Of a stretch of 64,000 nt of DNA, positions 34,413 to 43,477 are shown in pieces. The notes under the pieces are model-generated. The model ran no database searches. It had not been told where the DNA came from and saw only the letters and a list, made by a program, of their open reading frames with translations. The stretch covers positions 16,442-80,441 of the forward strand of contig ONQC01000005.1 in the NCBI GenBank assembly GCA_900319855.1, in the 5' to 3' direction. Made by a program: the position numbers and the translations under genes. Position 1 is the first letter of the stretch; the number at the start of each line of letters is the position of its first letter. This DNA comes from an uncultured Bacteroidales bacterium. Its GTDB lineage: Bacteria > Bacteroidota > Bacteroidia > Bacteroidales > UBA932.

Positions 34413-36868
34413 CCAACCCGCTCGAGGCCATCAACTCCAACGACATCGAGAGCTTCACGGTCCTCAAGGATGCGTCCTCCGCGGCGATCTACGGTTCCCG
34501 TGCCTCCAACGGCGTTATCATCATTACCACCAAGAAGGGTAACTCCGGCGAACCGAAGGTCTCCTACAACGGCAGCTTCAGCCTCAGCCACAATGCCAAC
34601 CGCCTGGATATCATGAGCGCAGATCAGTTCCGCGACTTCGTTGCCAAGACCTATCCGGTCGGAACTTCCGACGGCGATGCCTTCGCTTCCAAGCTGGGCG
34701 ATGCCAATACGGACTGGTATGACGAGATCTTCCGCGTCGCCAAGGCCCAGGAGCACAACCTGAGCGTCTACGGCTCCCGCAAGTGGCTGCCGTACCGCTT
34801 CTCCGTCGGCTACCTCGGCCAGGAAGGTACCCTGAAGACCTCCCTGTACCACAAGGGTACGCTCGACCTCTCCCTCAGCCCGAAGTTCCTGGACGACCAT
34901 CTGTCCGTGAACCTCAACGGCAAGGGCATCATCTCCCATGAGGACAAGGCCGACGGCGGCGCCGTCGGAACGGCCGCGTTCTACAACCCGACCCTCGACC
35001 CGTATTTCCGCAATGCGGACGGTTCGATCGATTACACGACCACCAACGGTTATTTCAACTATGGTACCGGCCGCGGCGCCGCTTTCACCCCCGCCGGCCT
35101 GGCTGCTGCCAACCCGCTGGACATGCTGTTCTCCAACCGCGACGAGGCCAAGGCCTACCGTTTCATCGGTAACGCCCAGTTCGACTACAAGATCCACGGT
35201 TTCGAAGACCTCCGGTTCAACCTGAACCTCGGTCTGGATATTTCCCGCACGACCGGTGAGGTCGGCGCCCTCCCGGGTTCCTACAATGCCTACAAGGATA
35301 CCGAGAACCCGCGCATCGGCCAGTATACCAGCTGGTACCACCTCCGCCGCAACACCGTGCTCGAGGCCTATGCCAACTACAACAAGGAACTCGGCAAACA
35401 CCACATCGACGTGATGGCCGGTTATTCCTGGCAGCACTTCTACGGCAAGGACCGCGACATGAGTTATTTCAACGTCACCAACGAGCTGAAGCTCAATCAG
35501 GGCGAGACCCCCGAGGGCCGTTATCCCTGGTGGCAGACCGAGAATTACCTCGTGTCCTTCTACGGCCGTCTGAACTACGCCTTCGACTCCCGCTACCTGC
35601 TGACCTTCACCCTGCGTGACGACGGTTCTTCCCGTTTCTCCCCGGACACCCGCTGGGGTCTCTTCCCGTCCGCAGCCTTGGCATGGAACATCAAGCAGGA
35701 GCATTTCCTGCGTGACAGCCGCGCCCTGTCCGCCCTCAAGCTCCGTCTGTCCTGGGGTAAGACCGGCCAGCAGGAAATCGGATCCAACTATCCGTACCTC
35801 GCTGCCTACGCCCTGTCCACGGATACCTACCACACCTATAACATGGGTTCCGCCGGCCATACCTTCTACCTGACCCCGGGTGCCTACGATCCGGATATCC
35901 GCTGGGAGACCACCACGACCTACAACGCCGGTCTCGACTTCGGCTTCGCCTCCGACCGCATCACCGGCAGCGTGGATGTCTACCGCCGTGATACGGAAGA
36001 CCTGCTGAACACGGTCCTCACCCCGATGGGTGCCAACTTCGGTAACTCCCTGCTCACGAACATCGGTTCCATGCGCAACGAAGGTGTCGAACTCTCCCTG
36101 AACGTGATCCCGGTCGAGACCAAGGACATGTCCCTGTCTATGGGCTTCAACGGCACGTTCCAGAACACCGAGTTCACCAAACTGAACAATACCGACGATC
36201 CGAACTACGCCATCGATGTGAGCGACATCAGCGGCGGTACCGGCAATAAGATTGCCCGCCACATGGTTGGTTATGCACCATTCACCTTCTATCCGTACCA
36301 GCAGCTCTACGACCACAACGGAAAGCCGATCCAGAACGGTTTCGTCGACCGGGACGATGACGGCGTCATCACCACGGCCGACCGCTACATGAGCGGCAAG
36401 AGCCCGAACCCGGACTTTTTCTACGGCGTCAACCTGAAGTTCTCCTACAAGAACTGGGACTTCGGCTTCAACGGCCACGGCTCCGTCGGCAACTGGGTCT
36501 TCAACAATGTCAAGGGCGGCGCTTCTTCCGCCAACTTCACCGCGGCCAACGTCTCCGTCAGCAACTACCTGAACTATGTGAAGGAGAGCGGCTTCGTCGG
36601 AACCAACTCCATCGAGCAGTACACGACCGACCTCTTCCTGGAGAATGCCTCCTTCTTCCGCATGGATGACATCAACCTCGGTTACACCTTCCCGACCATC
36701 AAGGGCTGGGACGGCGCTACGCTCCGGCTCGCGCTTTCCTGCCAGAACGTGTTCGTGATCACCAAGTACTCCGGCCTCGATCCTGAGATCCCGGGCACCA
36801 ACGGTGTCGACTCCTCGATCTGGCCGCGTCCGCGTACCTATTCTCTCCGTGTCAACCTTAACTTCTAG
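34409..36868 (+). pseudogene. susC: susC of the starch operon, 3' fragment (barrel)
   Basis: An open frame of 819 codons with the rest of the plug and the complete barrel ([20 protein letters not shown], ending SLRVNLNF). It lacks a signal peptide and plug start, so alone it cannot reach the outer membrane. Its first ATG overlaps the stop of the 5' fragment as ATGA, so reinitiation could make a cytoplasmic barrel fragment. Together the fragments match a normal SusC of about 1000 residues. All other operon genes are intact, which favours a recent mutation or a sequencing/assembly artefact. Confidence 0.8.
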
Positions 36869-36879
36869 GAGGAATGAAC

Positions 36880-38511
36880 ATGAAAAAGATATTTAGCATG
36901 CTGGCAGTCGCCGCCGTTCTGACCGCCTGTGTCAAGGACCTGGACACGCTGCCGCTCAACCCCACCGATACGACCTCCGAGACCGCTTATGGCGCTGACG
37001 AGAGCTCCTATCTTTCCGGTCTGTCCCGGATTTATTTCCAGTTTATGTCCTGCGACCTGAAGGACCTGCAGCTGACCGACGGCGGCGCCTCCGAACTGGT
37101 GCGTGCTTTCTGGTCCCTGAACGAGGTTTCCACCGATGCCGCCAAGTGCGCATGGAACGGTGACGCCTGGGTCGCTGCGATCAATACCAATACCTGGTCC
37201 GATGCGGACAATGATGCGGCCTATGCCGTCTATGTCCGTACGATGCAGGGTATTACCTATGCCAACGAATTCCTCCGCCAGACCGCTTCCGGCCGCCTGG
37301 ACGACCGCGGCTGCTCTTCCGATGTGAAGCAGAAGGTCGCCGGGATGCGCGCCGAGGCCCGCTTCCTGCGCGCCTATATGTACTGGATGGCGATGGACGT
37401 GTTCGGCAGCGTGCCGTTCACGACCGAGGATTCCCCGTTCGGCGCCGTCAACCCGGTTCCGGCTTCCCGTCCGGAGGTCTTCAAGTTCATCGTGGATGAG
37501 CTGACCGACCTGGCCGCCGACGGCAGCGACATGCCGGCCGCCCGCAGCAACTATCCGCGCGCCGACAAGGGCTCCTGCCTGGGCCTGCTGGCCCGCCTGT
37601 ACCTCAATGCCGAGGTCTATACGGGCACGGCGATGTGGAGCGAGGCCAAGTCGACCTGCGAAAAGATCTTTTCGATGGGTTACGGCCTGGCTCCGGAGTA
37701 TGCCGACGTCTTCCGCGGCGACAACGGCCAGAACCCCGACGCCCGCAAGGAACTCCTCTGGTCCATCGACTACAATGCCGAGCAGACCCAGTCCTGGGGC
37801 GGTACGACCCTACTGACCTTCGCTACTATGGCCGAAGATGACCTGAACGATTCCTTCCACCCGAACGGTGTCAACAACGGTTGGGGCGGCATGCGTGTCC
37901 CGTTCGAGTACATCGAGAAATACTATGGCGTGAGCAACCAGAACTACGAGACCGGCGAATATGACACCAACGACAAGCGCGCCGAGGTGTTCTACATCAA
38001 GGGCCGTAGCGAGACCATCGAGAACCTGGCGACCTTCGTCCAGGGCTGGTCCTGCCTCAAGTTCAACAACATCCCGCACGACCAGACGGCCGACTCCTTC
38101 AACGAGACCGCCAAGATCAAGGGTTACAGCGACATCGACTTCCCGATGATCCGTCTGGCCGAGATCTACCTGATCTATGCCGAAGCTTGCCTGAACCTGG
38201 GCGACGCCTCTCCGGCCCTGCCGTATGTCCGTCAGCTTTCCGACCGCGCCGGCGTCAGCGCCCCGCGTGAGATCACCAAGGACTGGCTGGTCGCCGAACG
38301 CGCCCGCGAACTGTTGTGGGAAGGCCATCGCCGGACCGACCTGATCCGCTGGGGCCTCTTCACCTCCGATACCTTCGTATGGCCTTGGAAGGGCGGCTCC
38401 ATGGCGGGCCAGGGCTTTGCCCCGCACATGACGATCTTCGCCATCCCGGCTTCCGAACTGGCTTCCAACCCCGAGCTTCACCAGAACCCCGGTTACGGGA
38501 AGCAGAATTAA
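36880..38511 (+). CDS. susD: SusD, starch-binding surface lipoprotein
   Basis: A 543-residue lipoprotein (lipobox LTAC, then VKDLDTLPLNPTD). The spacing of LNEVSTDAAKCAWNGDAW and the tail region resemble Bacteroides SusD more than the other SusD proteins here. SusD binds the helix of amylose and hands maltooligosaccharide to SusC. The ATG at 36880 has AGGAGG seven bases upstream, a rare good Shine-Dalgarno in this window, so it was preferred to 36874. It begins 11 bases after the susC fragment, in an operon with SusG-type amylase. Confidence 0.92.
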   Translation: MKKIFSMLAVAAVLTACVKDLDTLPLNPTDTTSETAYGADESSYLSGLSRIYFQFMSCDLKDLQLTDGGASELVRAFWSLNEVSTDAAKCAWNGDAWVAAINTNTWSDADNDAAYAVYVRTMQGITYANEFLRQTASGRLDDRGCSSDVKQKVAGMRAEARFLRAYMYWMAMDVFGSVPFTTEDSPFGAVNPVPASRPEVFKFIVDELTDLAADGSDMPAARSNYPRADKGSCLGLLARLYLNAEVYTGTAMWSEAKSTCEKIFSMGYGLAPEYADVFRGDNGQNPDARKELLWSIDYNAEQTQSWGGTTLLTFATMAEDDLNDSFHPNGVNNGWGGMRVPFEYIEKYYGVSNQNYETGEYDTNDKRAEVFYIKGRSETIENLATFVQGWSCLKFNNIPHDQTADSFNETAKIKGYSDIDFPMIRLAEIYLIYAEACLNLGDASPALPYVRQLSDRAGVSAPREITKDWLVAERARELLWEGHRRTDLIRWGLFTSDTFVWPWKGGSMAGQGFAPHMTIFAIPASELASNPELHQNPGYGKQN

Positions 38512-38523
38512 TCCGATCGCCTT

Positions 38524-41103
38524 ATGAAAATGAAAAAATATATTTGGATGATGGCTGCAGCGGTCTTCGGACTGGCTGCCTGCCAGGATGAACTGGAGGA
38601 AGTCCGCCTGGTCGATCCTTCCCAGGTGGTAGCTCCGGTCCTGCACGAACTCCCCGAGGAGATCGTCATCACGGCCGAGAACATGTCCGAAACCGTCAAG
38701 TTCGAGTGGGACAAGGCGAGCTTCGGCCAGCCGGTCCAGTATTCCTATACGGTCTACGGATCCACGGATGGCGGCAACACCCTCGTCAAACTGTATTCGA
38801 ATATTTCCAGGACCTCCTATGAGACCTCCTACGAGGCTTTCAATCAGGTGGTTACCACTGCTGCTGACAGGGGCGGCCTCGGCCTGGTGGCCGGAGAGTC
38901 CTCCGAAGTCGTCATCATGGTCGGCGCCACGGTCGGCACCAACTACCAGACCTTCTATTCCAATCCGCGTACCGTCCTGATCAACCCGACCGAGGCCGAG
39001 CGTGTCTACGAAATGGTCTGGCTGCCGGGTTCCGCCAATGGCTGGAAGCACGAAAAGGCGCAGCACCTGTTCTGCATGGCCGAGGACGGCAACACCTTCG
39101 TGGGCGTGACCGATTTCGGTGAAAGTTTCGCCTCCAACCAGTTCAAGCTCACCGGTGCCGCCGGCTGGTCCGACGATACGGGCAACTGGGGTATGGCGGA
39201 TCCTTCCGCCGCGGCCGAGTCCGCTTCCATTACCCTGCTGAACGGTTCCAACGACAATATCACCATCTACACGGCGCACCGTTACTACCACTTCACCTTC
39301 ACCAAGAGCGATCTGGGCCTGAAGATGGACAAGGGCTTCGACAAGGTCGGCGTGATCGGCCTCAACGGCGACTGGGACAATGACATCGTCATGACCCTGA
39401 GCAACAACAAGCAACTCTTCTATGTCGATATCGACGTGCCGGCCGATACGGAATTCAAGTTCCGTCTGGACGGTGGCTGGGATACCAACTGGGGCGGCGA
39501 CATGGACGGCCTGACCGGCGGCGGTGCGAACATCCCGGTCGCAGCGGGCCAGTACCGCGTCTACCTCAACCTGAACGACTGGACCCATCCGACGGCCAAG
39601 CTGGATGCTTCCATGTACGGCCAGCCGGAAGAGACGGAACCCGAACCGGAACCGCAGCCGGCCTTCGACGGTTGGACCATCGTCGGTACCTTCAACGGTT
39701 GGGCGGAAGAAGGTGTCCACATGACCGAATCCGATGGCATCTGGACCGGTTACTTCACCTATGCCAAGGGTGAGGACGGCGCCGACGACGGCTTCAAGCT
39801 CCGCAAGGGCGACGAGTGGCTCGGCGGTACCCTGGTGACCCTGGGCGAGCCGTTCGCCACGGGCGGCGACAACATCAAGGTCGAGCCCGGCTTCTACAAG
39901 GTCGTCTATGACTCCAAGGCCTCCACCATCACCGTTTCCGAGGGCAATGTCTGGTCCCTGATCGGTGTCGGCGGCGACTGGGACAACGATATCGACATGA
40001 CCGAGACCGACGGCAAGTGGGTCAGCCCGGCCACGAAGATCTCCGGCGAGTTCAAGATCCGTCACAACCACGCCTGGGATGCCGACCGCGGCGGTGTGTT
40101 CGAAGCCATTGGCAAGGCCTTCGAGGCGGTGCCCGGCGGCAAGAACATCAACGTCCCCGAGGGTGAGTATGTCGTGACCTATGATCCCGAGGCTGAGACC
40201 ATTACGATCGACGGCGCCAAGCCGCAGAACCAGTGGTCCCTGATCGGCATCGGCGGCGACTGGAACAGCGACATCTACATGACCGAGTTGCCTTCGGGCC
40301 TCTGGATCAGTGGTGTGCAAAACTTTGGCGGCACGTTTAAGATCCGATTCAACAACGGCTGGGACGTCAACCGCGGCGGTGCATTTGTCGAGGCTGGCAA
40401 GCCGTTCGCCGTGACGCACAACGGTGACAACATCGAGGTCCCGGAGGGCAAATGGCAGATCGTCTACAATCCGGCCCTTGAGACCGTTACGGTCAAGGAC
40501 TGCAATCAGGGTTGGTCGGTAATCGGCGAATTTGACGGCAGCAGCTGGAACATGGACCTCTACCTGGTCAAGACGTCCGAGTTTGTCTGGGAGAGCGAGC
40601 CCTTCCGCGTCGACGGCGGCCTCAAGATCCGCTTTAACGGCGGCTGGGATGACGAGCGCACCGGCACCTTCGCGGCAGAAGGGGAACCCTTCGCCGTTGC
40701 CAAGGGCGGTGCCAACATCTCCGTCGGCGAATCCTTGAAGGGCAACTATTTCAAGCTCGTCTATGACGCCTCCGGCGAGACCATCACCCTGACGCGTGTC
40801 TGGTGCCTGATTGGTGATCTCGCAGGCGCCAATGCCTGGAGCAAGGACTTCCCGATGTTCGAGACTTCCGCCGGTGTGTGGGAAGGCGCCGCTACCGTCA
40901 ACGGCGGCTTCAAGATCCGCCAGAGCGGCAACTGGGACGTCAACCGCGGTGCGACCGGCGATGTCGAGCCGTATGTCGTCACGCTGGACCAGGCCATTAC
41001 GGCCAACCCGAATGGCAAGAACCTCGGTGTCTCCGAGAACGGCAAGAAGTACAAGGTGGTCTACAAGGCCACTGAGGAAACCATCACCGTTTCCGCGATG
41101 TAA
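38524..41103 (+). CDS. SusE/SusF-like starch-binding lipoprotein with seven tandem modules
   Basis: An 859-residue lipoprotein (lipobox LAAC). An N-terminal SusE-type domain (about 25-140) is followed by seven modules, each opening with a W/V-x-I/L-x-G motif. They start near residues 164, 274, 384, 476, 569, 662 and 758; the last four are spaced 93-96 residues. Repeated features are GDWDNDI, FKIRxNxxWD and a closing YDPEAETI-type strand. B. thetaiotaomicron splits this role between SusE and SusF with two and three starch-binding modules. Here one large protein seems to replace both, with an acidic linker (EETEPEPEPQP) near 370. Confidence 0.88.
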   Translation: MKMKKYIWMMAAAVFGLAACQDELEEVRLVDPSQVVAPVLHELPEEIVITAENMSETVKFEWDKASFGQPVQYSYTVYGSTDGGNTLVKLYSNISRTSYETSYEAFNQVVTTAADRGGLGLVAGESSEVVIMVGATVGTNYQTFYSNPRTVLINPTEAERVYEMVWLPGSANGWKHEKAQHLFCMAEDGNTFVGVTDFGESFASNQFKLTGAAGWSDDTGNWGMADPSAAAESASITLLNGSNDNITIYTAHRYYHFTFTKSDLGLKMDKGFDKVGVIGLNGDWDNDIVMTLSNNKQLFYVDIDVPADTEFKFRLDGGWDTNWGGDMDGLTGGGANIPVAAGQYRVYLNLNDWTHPTAKLDASMYGQPEETEPEPEPQPAFDGWTIVGTFNGWAEEGVHMTESDGIWTGYFTYAKGEDGADDGFKLRKGDEWLGGTLVTLGEPFATGGDNIKVEPGFYKVVYDSKASTITVSEGNVWSLIGVGGDWDNDIDMTETDGKWVSPATKISGEFKIRHNHAWDADRGGVFEAIGKAFEAVPGGKNINVPEGEYVVTYDPEAETITIDGAKPQNQWSLIGIGGDWNSDIYMTELPSGLWISGVQNFGGTFKIRFNNGWDVNRGGAFVEAGKPFAVTHNGDNIEVPEGKWQIVYNPALETVTVKDCNQGWSVIGEFDGSSWNMDLYLVKTSEFVWESEPFRVDGGLKIRFNGGWDDERTGTFAAEGEPFAVAKGGANISVGESLKGNYFKLVYDASGETITLTRVWCLIGDLAGANAWSKDFPMFETSAGVWEGAATVNGGFKIRQSGNWDVNRGATGDVEPYVVTLDQAITANPNGKNLGVSENGKKYKVVYKATEETITVSAM

Positions 41104-41112
41104 TTTTTCGGG

Positions 41113-41136
41113 CGGGAGTCCCTGACCGGACTCCCG
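41113..41136 (+). other. Intercistronic hairpin between the SusE/F-like and susG genes
   Basis: Perfect 9-bp arms CGGGAGTCC and GGACTCCCG surround a 6-nt loop. No T-tract follows, so it may attenuate or stabilise the mRNA rather than end it, separating expression of binding proteins and amylase. Confidence 0.55.
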
Positions 41137-41159
41137 TCTGCCAATTTATTGAAATGAAT

Positions 41160-43433
41160 ATGAAACGCTTAGCATATCTGTTGCTTGCCTGCACCCTGGT
41201 GCTGGCGGGCTGTGGAAAGAAGTCCGGGACGCCCGAGGCCAAGGACACCCTGGCCCTGAACCCGGAGACCGTGACGTTTACCGCCGCGGCGCTGACGTCC
41301 CAGTCGGTCTCGGTCCAGTCCAACGCGGCCTGGACGGTATCCGGCGGCGACGCCTGGGTGAGCTATTCGCCCGCAAAGGGCACCGGCAACCAGATGCTGA
41401 AACTGGAGGCCCAGCCCAATACCGGTAAATCCACCCGGCAGACGACCCTGACCGTGAAGGCCGGCTCCCTGTCCAAGACCCTTACCGTGGTCCAGGAGGC
41501 GGACGACTCGAAGCCCGTCACCCCTTCTCCCAAGGCCTGGGACAAGCAGAAACGCGGCTCGATGACCTACCAGCTGCTGGTCTATTCCTTCGCGGACAGC
41601 GACGGCGACGGCATCGGCGATTTCAAGGGCATCGAGAACAAACTGGATTACCTGGAAAGCCTGGGCGCCACCGCCTTGTGGCTGTCTCCGGTGCATCCGG
41701 CCGATTCCTACCACGGGTATGATGTGCAGGATTATTACAAGCTGAACCCGGCGTATGCGGTCGGCCAGCATACGGCCGAAAAAGCCGAACAGGATTTCAA
41801 ATCCCTGCTTACTGCCGCCCATGCCAAGGACATCGACATCTACCTGGACTATGTGCTGAACCATTCCGGAAAGGGGAATGACTGGTTCAAGCAGGCACTG
41901 GCGGATCCGTCCAGCAAATACCGCGATTACTATTTCTTCAGCTCCAACCCGGCCTCCGACTACAGCAAGTTCCCGATGCTGAAGGGCACGACCTACAGTG
42001 CAGGCGAGTGGAAGAAGACCGCGAGCGGTTCTCCGAAACTGACCATCACCCAAACCACCGAGGAGGTTACGACGGGCACGGCCGCGTGGCAGCTGTGGAT
42101 TTGGAAATCCGGCCAGAATGGCCAAGCCCTTAAGTTCAAGGCCAACGGCGACGGGTCCTATTACCTGGTCACAGAACTGGACGGGACTTACGGGGTGCTG
42201 GTCCGGAAGAACGAGTGGGAAGAAAAATATGGCGCCAAGAGCGGACAGTCGACCCTTACCGTGGACAAGCCTCTCGACCTGACGCCTGACGGAGGGGATA
42301 TTTCCTTCACCGGCAGCGGTCGGTATCGCATCGAGATTTCCAATCTCCCGGATGCCCTCTATTACATGGGCGCCTTCAGCGACTGGATGCCGGACCTGAA
42401 CTACGGCGACCTGGCCGACCTCGCGAACAACGCCTGCTTCCAGGACCTGGCCGCCTCGGCGGACAAATGGATCGGAATGGGTGTCGACGGTCTCCGTTTG
42501 GATGCCGTCAAGCACATCTGCGGCGGCATCGCCTCCTACAACAACACCTCGAACCATACCTTCCTGAAGGCCTGGTATGAGCACTGCAATGCGACCTACA
42601 AAGCCGCCGGCCACTCGGACGACATCTTCATGGTCGGGGAAGCGTGGGATTCCCACAACATCGAGAAAGATTATTACAAGGGGCTGACCTCTTGCTTCGA
42701 ATTCGGCTACTGGCCGCTGCTGTACAGGGCGCTGACCGACGGTGACGCCTCTTCCTACGTCTCGACCGTCAACGGTTTCATCCAGGGCCATAAGGCCGTC
42801 CGTTCCGATGCCCAGACCTCCCTGTTCCTGACCAACCATGATCATTCCAGCCAGACCGGCGACGGCGAAGTCCGTGCGGCCGACGACCTGGGCAAGAACC
42901 TGGCCAAGGAGAAACAGGCGGCCGCCATCCTGCTGACCACCCCGGGCAAGCCTTTCGTCTACCAGGGCGAGGAACTCGGCTACTGGGGCAACTCCAAGAA
43001 CCGGGGCGACGAGTACCTCCGCGCCCCGATCGTCTGGGATGCCGCCGCGAAGGAGATTGCCAAGAACGGCGTGAACGGCAAGGTGGATACGGATATGCTG
43101 AAGGGCAGCATTTCCGTCGAGACCCAGTCCAAGGACGCGAACTCCCTGCTGACGGTCTACAAGACCTTCGGCGCCCTGCGCAACACCTATCCGGCCCTGG
43201 CGGACGGCACCATGAGCGCCGGCCCGTCCACGGGCGACAAGGCCGTGACCGCCTGGTACATGACCGCCACCGACGGCAGCAAGATGCTGGTGATCCACAA
43301 TGTCGCCTCGGGTTCCAAGACCCTGACCCTGTCGGATGACCTGTCCAAGCCGGTCGCCCTGCTGGGCTCCGCCTCTACCGCCGGCGGCAAACTGACCCTC
43401 GGCGCCAATTCCTCCGTGGTATTTGAGCTCTAG
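41160..43433 (+). CDS. susG: SusG-like surface alpha-amylase with N-terminal BACON domain
   Basis: A 757-residue GH13 lipoprotein (lipobox LVLAGC) that cleaves starch at the cell surface. A BACON domain occupies about 25-118 (SNAAWTVSGGDAWVSYSPAKG, then TLTVVQEAD). The GH13 barrel begins at SMTYQLLVYSFADSDGDGIG. Catalytic residues are D448 (GLRLDA), E494 (MVGEAWD) and D561 (LTNHDHS). An insert at about 280-405 splits the barrel where B. thetaiotaomicron SusG carries CBM58. I know of no BACON domain in that SusG, so the fusion is a local variation. The start at 41160 was preferred to 41154 for a standard signal peptide. Confidence 0.93.
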   Translation: MKRLAYLLLACTLVLAGCGKKSGTPEAKDTLALNPETVTFTAAALTSQSVSVQSNAAWTVSGGDAWVSYSPAKGTGNQMLKLEAQPNTGKSTRQTTLTVKAGSLSKTLTVVQEADDSKPVTPSPKAWDKQKRGSMTYQLLVYSFADSDGDGIGDFKGIENKLDYLESLGATALWLSPVHPADSYHGYDVQDYYKLNPAYAVGQHTAEKAEQDFKSLLTAAHAKDIDIYLDYVLNHSGKGNDWFKQALADPSSKYRDYYFFSSNPASDYSKFPMLKGTTYSAGEWKKTASGSPKLTITQTTEEVTTGTAAWQLWIWKSGQNGQALKFKANGDGSYYLVTELDGTYGVLVRKNEWEEKYGAKSGQSTLTVDKPLDLTPDGGDISFTGSGRYRIEISNLPDALYYMGAFSDWMPDLNYGDLADLANNACFQDLAASADKWIGMGVDGLRLDAVKHICGGIASYNNTSNHTFLKAWYEHCNATYKAAGHSDDIFMVGEAWDSHNIEKDYYKGLTSCFEFGYWPLLYRALTDGDASSYVSTVNGFIQGHKAVRSDAQTSLFLTNHDHSSQTGDGEVRAADDLGKNLAKEKQAAAILLTTPGKPFVYQGEELGYWGNSKNRGDEYLRAPIVWDAAAKEIAKNGVNGKVDTDMLKGSISVETQSKDANSLLTVYKTFGALRNTYPALADGTMSAGPSTGDKAVTAWYMTATDGSKMLVIHNVASGSKTLTLSDDLSKPVALLGSASTAGGKLTLGANSSVVFEL

Positions 43434-43436
43434 CCC

Positions 43437-43464
43437 CTGTCATTCTGAACGAAGTGAAGAATCT
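43437..43464 (+). repeat. Extragenic motif ATTCTGAACGAAGTGAAGAA
   Basis: The core at 43442-43461 resembles a short motif (variants of ATTCTGAGCGAAGCGAAGAA) that I recall seeing scattered between genes in many Bacteroidota and other genomes. Only one copy is in this window. It lies between susG and the second amylase gene. Confidence 0.35.
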
Positions 43465-43477
43465 AAATAAACTGAAT

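Noticed and set aside
37810-40419. An 869-codon open frame opposite susD and the SusE/F-like gene
   Set aside because: It spans the junction of two well-supported plus-strand genes and has no start context or recognisable domain.
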